This document shows positions 28,033 to 36,948 of a stretch of 64,000 nt of DNA, piece by piece. Each line of letters opens with the position of its first letter. Position 1 is the stretch's first letter. The notes beneath the pieces were generated by a model, which was given only the letters and a program-made list of their open reading frames with translations, did not search any database and had not been told where the DNA came from. The stretch spans positions 117,074-181,073 of the forward strand of contig NZ_BMKW01000008.1 of the NCBI RefSeq assembly GCF_014644535.1, given 5' to 3'. The position numbers were made by a program, and so were the translations under genes. The DNA comes from Neoroseomonas lacus. GTDB taxonomy: Bacteria > Pseudomonadota > Alphaproteobacteria > Acetobacterales > Acetobacteraceae.

Positions 28033-29574
28033 ATGCCGACTGACCGATCGAAGACCGCTCCTTTCGGCCTGACTCGCCGGGGATTGGGGCAGGCGGCCCT
28101 GGCCGGCGGCGCGGTGGCTGGCTTCGGCCTTCCGCAGCCGGCGTGTGCTGCCGGGAAGACACTGGTGGTCGGCGCCTCGGTCTTTCCGGACTCGCTGCGC
28201 CCAGGCATCTCCTCCTTCGCCTCCTCCAGCCTGATCAGCCAGACCAATGAGGCGCTCTATTCGCGCGACAATGCCGGCCAGGCCGTGCCGGGCCTGGCGG
28301 AAAGCCACACCCAGCTCGATGAGGTGACGACGCAGTTCAAGCTGCGCCAGGGCGTGAAGTTCCACGACGGCAGCGAGTTCACCGCCGAGGATGCCGCCTA
28401 CACCATCAACTACGTGATCAATCCGGCCAATGGCTACGGATCCCTGGCGCGCATCGCGCCGGTCACCCAGGCGACCGTGGTGGACAAGTACACGCTGAAC
28501 CTCACGGCACGGGCCGTCTTCCCGACAATCCTCCAGGGCCTCTCCAATATCCAGCTGCAGAGCAAAGCCTATTTCGAGCGCGTCGGCTTCGACGGCATCT
28601 CGACCCGGCCGATGGGCACCGGCCCCTTCGTCTTCCAGCGCTGGGTCCCGGGCGACCGCTACGAACTGACGGCGAACAAGGACTATTGGGGCGGCGCGCC
28701 GAAGGTGGACCGCATCGTCATCCGCGAGATCCCCGACCCCGGCACGCGCATCGCCTCCCTCGTCGCCGGCGAGACGCACATCATCGAGGAAGTGCCCATC
28801 GACCTGATCCCGCAGGTCGAGAGTTCCTCCGCCGCCAAGCTGGACGAGATCGTCTCCAGCGTCGGGCTGATCCTGACCTACGACGTCCGTGTGCCGCCCT
28901 TCAACAACCCGAAGGTGCGGGAGGCATTTGACTACGCCATCGACAAGGAAGCGATCCGTCGGGAATTGCTGAAGGGTCGCGGCGAGCTGTTGCAGGGGCA
29001 GTTGCTCACCTCCAACACCTTCGGCTTCAATCCCGCACTTAAGCCGCGTCCCTTCGATCCCGACCGGGCGAAGGCTATGCTGCGGGAGGCCGGGTTCAAC
29101 TTCCGCACGCCGATCCCCATCGCCACCCAGTCGGGCAAGTACGTCTCCGACGTGGACATCTCCAATGCCGTCGCCGGCATGCTCTCCAACATCGGCGTCA
29201 ACGCCACCGTGAACGTCGTCGAGGGTGGCGTCTGGACGCAGATGCAGCGCGCGCAGCGGGCCGGGCCGATCTACATGATTGGCTGGTACAGCCTGGGCGA
29301 CGCCGACTTCGCGACGGTCTGGTTCACCGAGGGCAGTCGCCGGTCGGTCTGGAAGAACGACGAATATGAACGGCTCTTCGTCGAAGCACGCTCGACCAAC
29401 GACCAGGCGGCACGGGAGCAGGCCTATCACCGCATGATGGAGATCCTCCATGCCGAGAACCCGGCCATGTTCCTGTTCGGGCTGCCGAGCCTCTATGCGG
29501 TGAACAGGAAGGTGACCGGCTTCGGCGCCGCATCCGACAAGATCCTCCGCCTCGCCGCGGCGGATATTGCCTGA
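28033..29574 (+). CDS. ABC transporter substrate-binding protein, family 5
   Basis: 513 residues. Tat-like leader (LTRRGLGQAALAGGAVAGFG) with cleavage after CAAG near residue 41. SBP_bac_5 markers include TQFKLRQGVKFHDGSEFTAED and GTGPFVFQRWVPGDRYELTA; the C-terminal lobe has the IGWYSLGDADFATVWF hinge region. It captures a peptide-like or other medium-sized ligand for the permeases encoded next. The neighbouring LLM monooxygenase suggests a heteroatom-bearing organic ligand rather than a nutritional peptide, which is inference. Confidence 0.93.
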   Translation: MPTDRSKTAPFGLTRRGLGQAALAGGAVAGFGLPQPACAAGKTLVVGASVFPDSLRPGISSFASSSLISQTNEALYSRDNAGQAVPGLAESHTQLDEVTTQFKLRQGVKFHDGSEFTAEDAAYTINYVINPANGYGSLARIAPVTQATVVDKYTLNLTARAVFPTILQGLSNIQLQSKAYFERVGFDGISTRPMGTGPFVFQRWVPGDRYELTANKDYWGGAPKVDRIVIREIPDPGTRIASLVAGETHIIEEVPIDLIPQVESSSAAKLDEIVSSVGLILTYDVRVPPFNNPKVREAFDYAIDKEAIRRELLKGRGELLQGQLLTSNTFGFNPALKPRPFDPDRAKAMLREAGFNFRTPIPIATQSGKYVSDVDISNAVAGMLSNIGVNATVNVVEGGVWTQMQRAQRAGPIYMIGWYSLGDADFATVWFTEGSRRSVWKNDEYERLFVEARSTNDQAAREQAYHRMMEILHAENPAMFLFGLPSLYAVNRKVTGFGAASDKILRLAAADIA

Positions 29575-29590
29575 CGGGCGGACAGCGACA

Positions 29591-30508
29591 GTGCTTGCCT
29601 ACGCTGCGCGTCGGCTGATGCTCCTGCCGATCTCCCTGTTCCTGGTGGCGCTGGTGACCTTCGTGGTGCTGCGCCTCACGGGCAATCCCGTGGACATCTT
29701 CCTCGACGTCACCTCGACGCCCGAGCAGGTCGCTGCCCTGACGGAGAAACTGCACCTGGACGAGCCGATCCCGATCCAGTTCCTGATCTTCCTGCGCGAC
29801 CTGGCGCAGGGTGATTTCGGGCTGTCCCTGCAGTTCAACGAGCCGGCCCTCTCGACCGTGTTCCAGCGCCTGGGCGGCACGCTGCAACTTGCGGGGACGG
29901 GACTGCTGCTCGCCATCGTGCTGGGCGTCATCCTCGGCCTGGTCTGCGCGGTGTGGCGGGACCGGCTCGCGGATCTCGCCATCTCGTCTGTCGCCGTGGC
30001 GGGCCAGTCCATGCCGAGCTTCTGGCTCGGGATCCTGCTGATCCAGCTTTTTGCGCTGAAGCTCGGCTGGCTTCCGACCTCCGGCGCGGGCGGCTGGCGG
30101 CATATGATATTGCCGGCGGTCACCCTCGCCACTTTCCTGCTGCCGAACATCGTCCTCATCACGCGCGCCAGCGTGCTGGAGATGTCAGGCGAGCAGTTCG
30201 TCATCGCCGCCCGCGCCAAGGGCCTGTCGCGTCTGCGCGTGCTGCTGACCCATGTGCTGCCGGTCTCGCTGAACCCGCTGCTAAGCTTCCTCGGCATACA
30301 GATCGGCACGCTGATGGGCGGCTCCATCATCACCGAGACCATCTTCGCCTGGCCGGGTGTGGGCCGGCTGATGCTGACCAGCATCTCCAACCGCGACGTG
30401 CCGGTGGTGGAGGCCGGCGTGCTGGTCATCGCGGTCGGCATCGTGCTGACCAACCTCGCCGTGGACCTCCTGCAGATGCTGATCGACCCTAGGATTCGGC
30501 GACATTGA
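29591..30508 (+). CDS. ABC transporter permease (OppB/DppB type)
   Basis: 305 residues from a GTG; a TTG eight codons earlier is the alternative. Six membrane spans, the first at LMLLPISLFLVALVTFVVL, and the EAA loop near VIAARAKGLSRLRVLLTHVL. FAWPGVGRLMLTSISNRDVP is typical of the B-type permease. It forms the channel with the next permease, whose TTG start overlaps this stop. Confidence 0.92.
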   Translation: MLAYAARRLMLLPISLFLVALVTFVVLRLTGNPVDIFLDVTSTPEQVAALTEKLHLDEPIPIQFLIFLRDLAQGDFGLSLQFNEPALSTVFQRLGGTLQLAGTGLLLAIVLGVILGLVCAVWRDRLADLAISSVAVAGQSMPSFWLGILLIQLFALKLGWLPTSGAGGWRHMILPAVTLATFLLPNIVLITRASVLEMSGEQFVIAARAKGLSRLRVLLTHVLPVSLNPLLSFLGIQIGTLMGGSIITETIFAWPGVGRLMLTSISNRDVPVVEAGVLVIAVGIVLTNLAVDLLQMLIDPRIRRH

Positions 30509-31377
30509 GCGCGACCACGCTGCGCCCGCGCCGTGCGCTGTTCGGCAAGGGATTCAAGATGACGCTGGGGGGCGGCATCGTGTTGGGCGCCGTGTTGGTG
30601 GCCATCTTCGCGCCCCTGATCGCGCCCTACGATCCATACCAGCAGAGCCTGTCGATTCGCATGAAGCCGCCGGCCTGGATGGCCGGTGGTAGCGCGGCCC
30701 ACTGGCTCGGCACCGACGCCTATGGGCGGGACCTGCTGTCGCGCCTGATCTACGGCTCCCGCCTTTCGATCCTGGTCGGCGTCACCTCGATGCTGTTCTC
30801 CTGCCTGCTTGGCAGCGCGGCCGGCCTCATCGCCGGCTACAAGGGCGGCCGCTGGGAACAGGTGATCATGCGCTTCGCCGATGCACAGATGGCCTTTCCC
30901 GACATCCTGCTCGCGATCCTGATGGTGGCCGCGCTCGGCGGCAGCGCCGTGAACCTGATCTTCGTGCTCGGCGTGTCACGCTGGATGATCTATGCCCGCG
31001 TTGTCTTCAACCTGACGCGGGCGCTCCGCCAGCGCCCCTTCGTCGAGGCGGCGACGCTGTATGGCGCGTCGGACCGTTACGTGATCTGGCGGCATCTCCT
31101 GCCGCAGATGGTGCCGGTGCTGACGGTGGTGTCGACGCTGCAGGTCGCCCAGATGGTGCTCCAGGAGACGGCGCTTTCCTATCTCGGCCTCGGCCTGCCG
31201 GCACCGACCGCGACCTGGGGCAACATCCTCTCGGAGGGCAGCAGCCGGCTCTTCGTCGCGCCTTGGATCGCGAACCTTGCCGGCCTTGCCATCATCATCC
31301 TCGTCTGGGGAATCAACATGTTCGGCAACGGGTTGCGCGAGCATGTGGACCCGAAATCCCGCCTGGCGCCGCGCTGA
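30505..31377 (+). CDS. ABC transporter permease (OppC/DppC type)
   Basis: 290 residues from a TTG overlapping the upstream stop. Typical C-type features: the N-terminal span GGGIVLGAVLVAIFAPLIAP, the LGTDAYGRDLLSRLIYGSRL loop, the EAA motif at FVEAATLYGASDRYVIWRHL and LSYLGLGLPAPTATWGNIL. It completes the importer (two ATPases, a binding protein and two permeases). Confidence 0.93.
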   Translation: MSATTLRPRRALFGKGFKMTLGGGIVLGAVLVAIFAPLIAPYDPYQQSLSIRMKPPAWMAGGSAAHWLGTDAYGRDLLSRLIYGSRLSILVGVTSMLFSCLLGSAAGLIAGYKGGRWEQVIMRFADAQMAFPDILLAILMVAALGGSAVNLIFVLGVSRWMIYARVVFNLTRALRQRPFVEAATLYGASDRYVIWRHLLPQMVPVLTVVSTLQVAQMVLQETALSYLGLGLPAPTATWGNILSEGSSRLFVAPWIANLAGLAIIILVWGINMFGNGLREHVDPKSRLAPR

Positions 31378-31414
31378 TGCCTACGCCGGACATTCCGCCC
31401 ACAAGGACGCCCTC

Positions 31415-32722
31415 ATGAGCAGCAAGCCCTTTCACCTCTCGTGGTTCCTCTCGCGTGGCTTCGGACCGAAGGCCTGGCACCACGAATGGGGCGGCACGGA
31501 TGCCACCCAGGCGCGCTGGATGATGCCCGACCTCTTCGTGGATCTCGCGCGTTCCATGGAGCGGGCCTGCTTCGACTACCTGATCATCGAAGATAGCTGC
31601 AACGTCCCCTACACCTATCAGAACTCGCACAATGCCTATCTGCGCCAGGCTGCGGCGACGCCGAAGCTCGATCCGGCGACGCTGGTGCCGTACCTCGCCA
31701 TGGCCACGAAGCATCTCGGTCTCGTGCCCACGCTGTCGGCCAGCGAGTATCCGCCCTACCTGCTGGCGCGACTGGTGAATTCGCTCGACCACCTGACCGA
31801 GGGCCGGGTCGGCTGGAACATGGTAACCGGCAGCAATGACGGCGGCGCGCAGAACTACGGCAAGGACAAGCACGTCCCCCATGACGAGCGCTACGATCGC
31901 GCCGACGAGGTGGCGGACATCGTCACCAAGCTCTGGGACAGCTGGGAGCCGGACGCCGTCGTGCTGGACCGGGACAACGTCATCTTCGCGGACGGCAACA
32001 AGGTCCACCCGATCAACTACAAGGGGAAGTACTTCTCCTGCCGCGGTCCGCTGACCGCCCCGCGCTCGCCGCAGGGGCGGCCGGTGCTGTGCCAGGCGGG
32101 CGGGTCGCCGCGCGGGCTTCGCTTCGCCTCGCGCTGGGCCGACACCATCATCGCCACCGCGGAATCCGTCGCCGACATGAAACGCCAGCGCGAGGTCATC
32201 CGCGCGACGGCCGTCGAGCAGGGGCGCAACCCGGACACCATCAAGGTGCTGTTCCTGGCCGATCCGATCATCGATCGCGACATGGAATCGGCGCGCCAGC
32301 GGCGTCGCGATGAGATCGCCTTCGCGGAGCAGAACATCGAGTTTGCGCTCGCGATGATGTCCACGCTGACCGGCATCGACTTCTCGCAGTTCCCGCTGGA
32401 TGAGCCCCTTCCGCCGCTGACCTCCAACGGACACCAGTCGGCCGCGAAGAAATGGGTCGGTCGCACCCCGCGCGAGATCACCAAGCAACGCGCCAACCGC
32501 TCCGGGCTCGACTACACCGGCACGCCCGAACACGTCGCCGGCATGATGGAGGAGGTGATGCAGGAGGTCGGCGGCGATGGCTTCCTGCTCACCTTCGGCG
32601 ATTTCAGCCGCCGTTACGTTGCCGAGATCTGCGACGGGCTGGTGCCGGTGCTGCAGAAGCGCGGCCTGACGAAGCGTGGTTATAGCTACAAGACGTTCCG
32701 GGAGAACCTGATGGAGTTCTGA
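31415..32722 (+). CDS. LLM-class flavin-dependent monooxygenase (NtaA/SnaA/DszA type)
   Basis: 435 residues from the ATG at 31415. The luciferase-like barrel includes FDYLIIEDSC, TLVPYLAMATKHLGLVPTLS, GRVGWNMVTGSNDGGAQNYG (the phosphate-binding loop characteristic of this subfamily) and PQGRPVLCQAGGSPRGLRFA. These enzymes use FMNH2 and O2 to attack C-N, C-S or similar bonds in compounds such as nitrilotriacetate or dibenzothiophene sulfone. It is the last gene of the importer operon and probably acts on the imported compound. Confidence 0.9.
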   Translation: MSSKPFHLSWFLSRGFGPKAWHHEWGGTDATQARWMMPDLFVDLARSMERACFDYLIIEDSCNVPYTYQNSHNAYLRQAAATPKLDPATLVPYLAMATKHLGLVPTLSASEYPPYLLARLVNSLDHLTEGRVGWNMVTGSNDGGAQNYGKDKHVPHDERYDRADEVADIVTKLWDSWEPDAVVLDRDNVIFADGNKVHPINYKGKYFSCRGPLTAPRSPQGRPVLCQAGGSPRGLRFASRWADTIIATAESVADMKRQREVIRATAVEQGRNPDTIKVLFLADPIIDRDMESARQRRRDEIAFAEQNIEFALAMMSTLTGIDFSQFPLDEPLPPLTSNGHQSAAKKWVGRTPREITKQRANRSGLDYTGTPEHVAGMMEEVMQEVGGDGFLLTFGDFSRRYVAEICDGLVPVLQKRGLTKRGYSYKTFRENLMEF

Positions 32723-33109
32723 CCGCGGTGCCGAGCCCTACAGCATACCATCTGATCGTGCCGTAGGCGGCACCGGCCCCCTAGTCGCGGAATTGTACTG
32801 GTTCGGGCCCGCTACTGCCAGCCAGGCGGCGGAGGAGGCCGGCTGGCCTCCAACAGGGCAACCAACGTCGCTGCCCCCCCCCGCCGATGGCCTTGGCCTC
32901 GGGGCTTCACGCCGCGCCGGAGGGAACCGGGCGCCGGCCCACAGGCTGAGGGCGGCATGGCCGTGCATCCATCCGCGCCGATCCAGCGCATCGGCCACTG
33001 CCTCTACGCCGGACCATTCAGCCGCGAGAAGTGCCCACGCGACCCCTTCGATGGCATGCAAGACAGCCGCCTGGCTGCCGCCACCGTGCCGGTGGATGAA
33101 GTTCAAGCG
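32723..33109 (+). other. Intergenic region before the glycosyltransferase remnant
   Basis: About 390 bases with no recognised gene. A short GTGCCG/CGGCAC stem-loop around 32758 may terminate the LLM transcript. A poly-C run occurs near 32874. The open frame that enters the glycosyltransferase relic from here has no family-like sequence. Confidence 0.45.
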
Positions 33110-33895
33110 CGCCCTGATCTCCGCCTCGTCACGCATGAACGGATCAAGACACTCTATTTCCGGACATTGATTCCCCGCGCGCTGAAGCAAGCGGAGCGTA
33201 TCCTGGCAATTTCGGAAAGTGCGCGAGCCAATATCGAACGGCTATTTCCCTCGACTGTGGGTCGCGTCGTCACAACGCCCGGCGGTGTCGCCGCGCACTT
33301 CTTCACACGCCCGTCGGCGGAGGTTACGCGCGCGGTGCTGGCGCGGCTCGGCATCAGCGGACCCTATATGTTGTCGGTCGGCACGCTGCAGCCGCGCAAG
33401 AACCTGCCGCGCCTGCTCGAGGCCTTCGCCCTCCTGAAGCGGGAGGGCGCGATCCCGCATCGGCTGGTGCTGTGCGGCGAACCGGGATGGGCCAACAGCG
33501 AGGTCTATCAGCGGGCACAGGCGCCGGATCTCGCCGAGCACGTGGTGTTCACCGGGTTCATCCCGGACGAAGATCTTGTCTGCCTCTATGCGGCCGGGGA
33601 TGTGTTCGCCTATCCGTCGCTCTATGAGGGCTTCGGTCTGCCGGTCGTCGAGGCCATGGCCGCCGGTGCGGCCGTGCTCACCTCGGACAATTCCTCGTTG
33701 CGCGAGGTGGCCGGCGATGCCGCGCTGCTCTGCGACCCGCTCTCCATCGAGGACATCGCTGCCAAGCTGCGCCGCCTCGCGAATGAGCCAGATCTTCGAC
33801 GGGATTTCGTTGCCAGAGGCCATCGGCGGGCGACTGCTTATACGTGGCAGGAATGCGCCGGCGTGACGTTGAGAGCATACCGGGAAGCGCTGTAG
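33110..33895 (+). pseudogene. N-terminally truncated GT4-family glycosyltransferase
   Basis: About 260 residues correspond to the C-terminal nucleotide-sugar domain of a GT-B/GT4 enzyme: PYMLSVGTLQPRKNLPRLLE, HVVFTGFIPDEDLVCLYAAG, and the donor-site motif YPSLYEGFGLPVVEAMAAGA. The helix RALKQAERILAISESARANI that links the two domains is present, but the N-terminal Rossmann acceptor domain is absent. The open frame starts at 32957 with unrelated sequence. No other polysaccharide gene is near, so this is most probably a relic, not a working enzyme. Confidence 0.75.
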
Positions 33896-33961
33896 GTCGC
33901 GGGTACGGCCTGTCCATCGAAGCGGGGGCAACTTCGACTCCAGGGCTACTGGCACACGACG

Positions 33962-34348
33962 ATGCGGGTCACGAACCTGATCCAGAACGGCTGCCTGATC
34001 GGCTACGACGAGTACGCCAAGAACGAACTCGGCGCCGACCCGGAACCGCCGTCGCAGACCCTGGTCTTCCTCCCCGAGCAGTACGGCCTGATCGCCGACC
34101 GCACGATCTACGTGGAGCCGGAGCAGGTTCTCTATCCCGACAAGGGTGCCCCGATGATGGCCTGGCAGCCGGACGGCATGGTCCGTTCGATGCCCCGCCT
34201 GTCGATGCGACCCGTACCGCGGCGCACGTCCATGGTTCCGAACCCGACCACATTGCGTTCCTGCCCAGGCAGGTTTCAGATCAAGGTCGAAGTCGGGGCG
34301 GATCCCGCGGATCATCCATTCCATGGTTGTGATGCTCCGGAGAAATGA
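33962..34348 (+). CDS. Unidentified ORF, possibly a gene fragment
   Basis: 128 codons; the first 70 look protein-like (RVTNLIQNGCLIGYDEYAKN, TLVFLPEQYGLIADRTIYVE), whereas the C-terminal 55 are Arg/Pro-rich and look like random GC-rich sequence. The same frame is open for at least 15 codons upstream of the ATG (LQGYWHTT), so the real start may be earlier or missing. I do not recognise a family. It sits between a glycosyltransferase relic and the oxidoreductase gene; a truncated remnant is the likeliest reading. Confidence 0.35.
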   Translation: MRVTNLIQNGCLIGYDEYAKNELGADPEPPSQTLVFLPEQYGLIADRTIYVEPEQVLYPDKGAPMMAWQPDGMVRSMPRLSMRPVPRRTSMVPNPTTLRSCPGRFQIKVEVGADPADHPFHGCDAPEK

Positions 34349-34398
34349 GGCCGCAATCGTCCGGCCAGCCATGCTGGCCGAAGCAAGGAGGGACACAG

Positions 34399-35349
34399 AT
34401 GCCGATTCCCGTCGCATTCCAGGGACGCCTGTCCGTGCCCGTGGTCGCCGCACCGCAGTTCCTCGTCTCCGGTCCAGACTATGTCGTGGAGGCATGCCGC
34501 GCCGGGGTGGTCGGCACATTTCCGGCGCTGAACCAGCGTACGACCGATGGCTACGCCAGTTGGCTCGATCAAATCGCCGAACGACTGGCCGCGTCGCCGT
34601 CCGCGGCACCCTTCGGCGTCAACCTGATTGTCCACCGATCCAATGCGCGGCTGATGGACGATCTGGCGGCGACAGTGAAGCACAAGGTGCCGCTGGTCAT
34701 CACCTCCCTCGGCATCGTGCCGGACGTGATCGCCGCGGTGCATTCCCATGGCGGGCTGGTGTTCCACGACGTCACGACCATGCGTCACGCCATCAAGGCC
34801 ATCGAAGGCGGCGTGGACGGGTTGATCGCTGTCTGCGCGGGCGCCGGCGGCCATGCCGGCCGGCTCAGTCCCTTCGCCCTGCTGACAGTGTTGCGCGCCA
34901 TCTACCAAGGTCCGCTGCTCATGGGCGGCGCCATCTCGACCGGACGGCACATCGCCGCGGCGCTGATGCTGGGCGCGGACATGGCCTATATGGGCACGCG
35001 CTTCATTGCCGTGCGGGAAAGCATGGCCGTGCAGGCGCAGAAGGACATGGTGGTGCAGGCCACCGCGGCTGACATCGTCTACACCCCGGCCATCAGCGGC
35101 GTTCACGCCAATTTCCTGCGCGCGAGCATCCAGGCCGCCGGGCTCGATCCGGACAACTTGCCGGAAGCCACCAGCGCGCATGTCGGCGACCACGACAAGC
35201 GTCCGTGGAAGAACATCTGGTCGGCCGGACAGGGCGTCGGCTCCATCCAGGACATTCCGACAATGGCCGGCTTGATCGCGCGCCTCGGCGACGAGTACCG
35301 CGCGGCACTGCGTGATGCGGCTGTTGCCCTGCCGTCGGCGGCTGAATAG
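34399..35349 (+). CDS. Nitronate monooxygenase-family FMN oxidoreductase
   Basis: 316 residues; AGGAGG at 34387-34392 fixes the ATG. Motifs: PVVAAPQFLVSGPDYVVEAC, GVVGTFPALNQRT, HSHGGLVFHDVTTMRHAIKA, VCAGAGGHAG with the catalytic His and FMN-phosphate contacts, and LMGGAISTGRHIAAALMLGA. It may oxidise nitronates, or act as an FMN enoyl reductase as some relatives do. It is convergent with the MarR gene and separated by about 100 featureless bases. Confidence 0.87.
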   Translation: MPIPVAFQGRLSVPVVAAPQFLVSGPDYVVEACRAGVVGTFPALNQRTTDGYASWLDQIAERLAASPSAAPFGVNLIVHRSNARLMDDLAATVKHKVPLVITSLGIVPDVIAAVHSHGGLVFHDVTTMRHAIKAIEGGVDGLIAVCAGAGGHAGRLSPFALLTVLRAIYQGPLLMGGAISTGRHIAAALMLGADMAYMGTRFIAVRESMAVQAQKDMVVQATAADIVYTPAISGVHANFLRASIQAAGLDPDNLPEATSAHVGDHDKRPWKNIWSAGQGVGSIQDIPTMAGLIARLGDEYRAALRDAAVALPSAAE

Positions 35350-35451
35350 AGACGCCGACGGCCCAGGTCGGCCACCAGGCCCGGCGGGTTGATGGACCAT
35401 GCCTCGCTGAGGCGCGACACGCAGAACCGGTGTACCGCCGCGACGCGCTCG

Positions 35452-35976
35452 TCAGTCGCCGGTCACCCCATCCGCGCGCAGCTGCGCTCGGAGCCTACTT
35501 CTCAGCGCCGTGAGGACACGGTCGGCCGCGTCCAGGTCGTCTGGCTCCAATCCGCGCAGCAGGGTGCCGTTCAACTCCCGTCCGACCGCGATCATGCGCT
35601 CCAGGATCCTGCTGCCACGATTGGTGACGAAGACGCGATTCAGGCGCCGGTCCGACGCATCCGCCCGTCGCGACACAAGGCCCGCCGCTTCAAGCCGCAT
35701 GACCATCGCACCGGTGGCGACCTTTCCCAGCTCCATCAGGCGAGCAAGTTCAGCCTGCGTCATGCCGCCCCTCGGGTCGTGCCGGGTCAGCTGCGCCAAG
35801 GCCCACCACTGTGCGCGCGTCACGCCATGTGGCTTCATCGCCTGGTCGAACACGGCCTGCCGCAGGCGCGAGACGTCATGCACCAGGAAGCCGATGCGGA
35901 ACTCGCCGCCGACCGGCGAGGCGTCGCGCTTTCGGCGCGCATCATTCACCTCGCGCTTGCGGGGGGCGTCGCTCAT
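35452..35976 (-). CDS. MarR-family transcriptional regulator
   Basis: 174 residues. Winged helix: RAQWWALAQLTRHDPRGGMT, QAELARLMELGKVATGAMVM and LVSRRADASDRRLNRVFVT form the recognition helix and wing. Its start overlaps the stop of the upstream Bug gene (ATGA), so it belongs to the same minus-strand operon as Bug, CoA transferase and acyl-CoA dehydrogenase, whose pathway it probably controls. Candidate operator: the near-palindrome at 39348-39365. Confidence 0.9.
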   Translation of the reverse strand: MSDAPRKREVNDARRKRDASPVGGEFRIGFLVHDVSRLRQAVFDQAMKPHGVTRAQWWALAQLTRHDPRGGMTQAELARLMELGKVATGAMVMRLEAAGLVSRRADASDRRLNRVFVTNRGSRILERMIAVGRELNGTLLRGLEPDDLDAADRVLTALRSRLRAQLRADGVTGD

Positions 35977-36935
35977 TCCCGCGGCAGGCCGGCGGCCTGG
36001 ACGATGCGGCCCCATTGGTCGATCTCGCGCGCCTGGAAACGGGCGAGGTCATCGGGCGTGCCGGTCGCGGAGACGAGGCCGAGGCTGAGCGAGTATCGCC
36101 GGCCTTCCTCGCTGTCGAGTACGGCGCGGATCTCGCGGTTCAGCCGCTCCACGATCGCCGGCGGCACGCGCGCGGGTGCGAAAACGGCGACCCAGGAGGC
36201 GAAGTCGTAGCCTGGCACGCCGGCTTCCTGCAGCGTCGGCACATCCGGCAGCATCGGGATGCGCTGCGCGGGGGTGACGCCGAGCGCGCGCAGCGTGCCC
36301 GCACGCACATGCTCGCCCGCCGAGGCAAGGTCGCTGACCATGAAATGCAGCCGGCCCGCCAGCAGGTCCGTCACCGCCGCCGGCGTGCCGCGATAAGAGA
36401 TGCGTTCGGCGCTGATGCCGGTGCTGCTGATCAGCAGCTGCGCCGCCGCCAGGCTGCCGATGTTGCCGGTGCCGTAGTTCAGCGAACCGGCGCGCGCCTT
36501 CGCCTCAGTGATGAATTCCGCGACGGTGCGCGCGGGGAAGTCGGCGCGGACCATGAGCACGAGCGGTGCGATGGAGGTCAGCGTGACCGGCGTGAAGTCG
36601 CGCACGGGATCGTAGCCGGGCTCCTTCAGCAGATGCACGGCCGCCGCGTGGGTGGAGTTAGTGGCGAACATGACGGTGTACCCGTCTGGTGCGGCGCGGG
36701 CCGCCTGGCGCGCGGCGATCGCGCCATTGCCGCCGGCCACGTTCTCGATTACCACGGGCTGCCCCATGCTGCGCCCGATGCGCTCACCCACGAAGCGAGC
36801 GATGCCATCGGTCGCGCTGCCCGGCGGGAAGGGCACGATGGCGCGCATGGGTCGGGTGGGGAAGGCATCGCTGCCCTGCGCCCGCGCCGCGAGCGGCAGG
36901 AGCGGCGTGGCAAGGATGAGCCTGCGTGCGATCAT
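35973..36935 (-). CDS. Bug/TctC-family substrate-binding protein
   Basis: 320 residues from the ATG at 36935, which has GGAGG upstream. Signal peptide ARRLILATPLLPLAARAQG. Signature TRPMRAIVPFPPGSATDGIA, VIENVAGGNGAIAARQAARA and ISYRGTPAAVTDLLAGRLHF. Together with CoA transferase and acyl-CoA dehydrogenase genes it suggests uptake of the acid that this operon degrades. Confidence 0.93.
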   Translation of the reverse strand: MIARRLILATPLLPLAARAQGSDAFPTRPMRAIVPFPPGSATDGIARFVGERIGRSMGQPVVIENVAGGNGAIAARQAARAAPDGYTVMFATNSTHAAAVHLLKEPGYDPVRDFTPVTLTSIAPLVLMVRADFPARTVAEFITEAKARAGSLNYGTGNIGSLAAAQLLISSTGISAERISYRGTPAAVTDLLAGRLHFMVSDLASAGEHVRAGTLRALGVTPAQRIPMLPDVPTLQEAGVPGYDFASWVAVFAPARVPPAIVERLNREIRAVLDSEEGRRYSLSLGLVSATGTPDDLARFQAREIDQWGRIVQAAGLPRE

Positions 36936-36948
36936 CGCGATATCCTCC

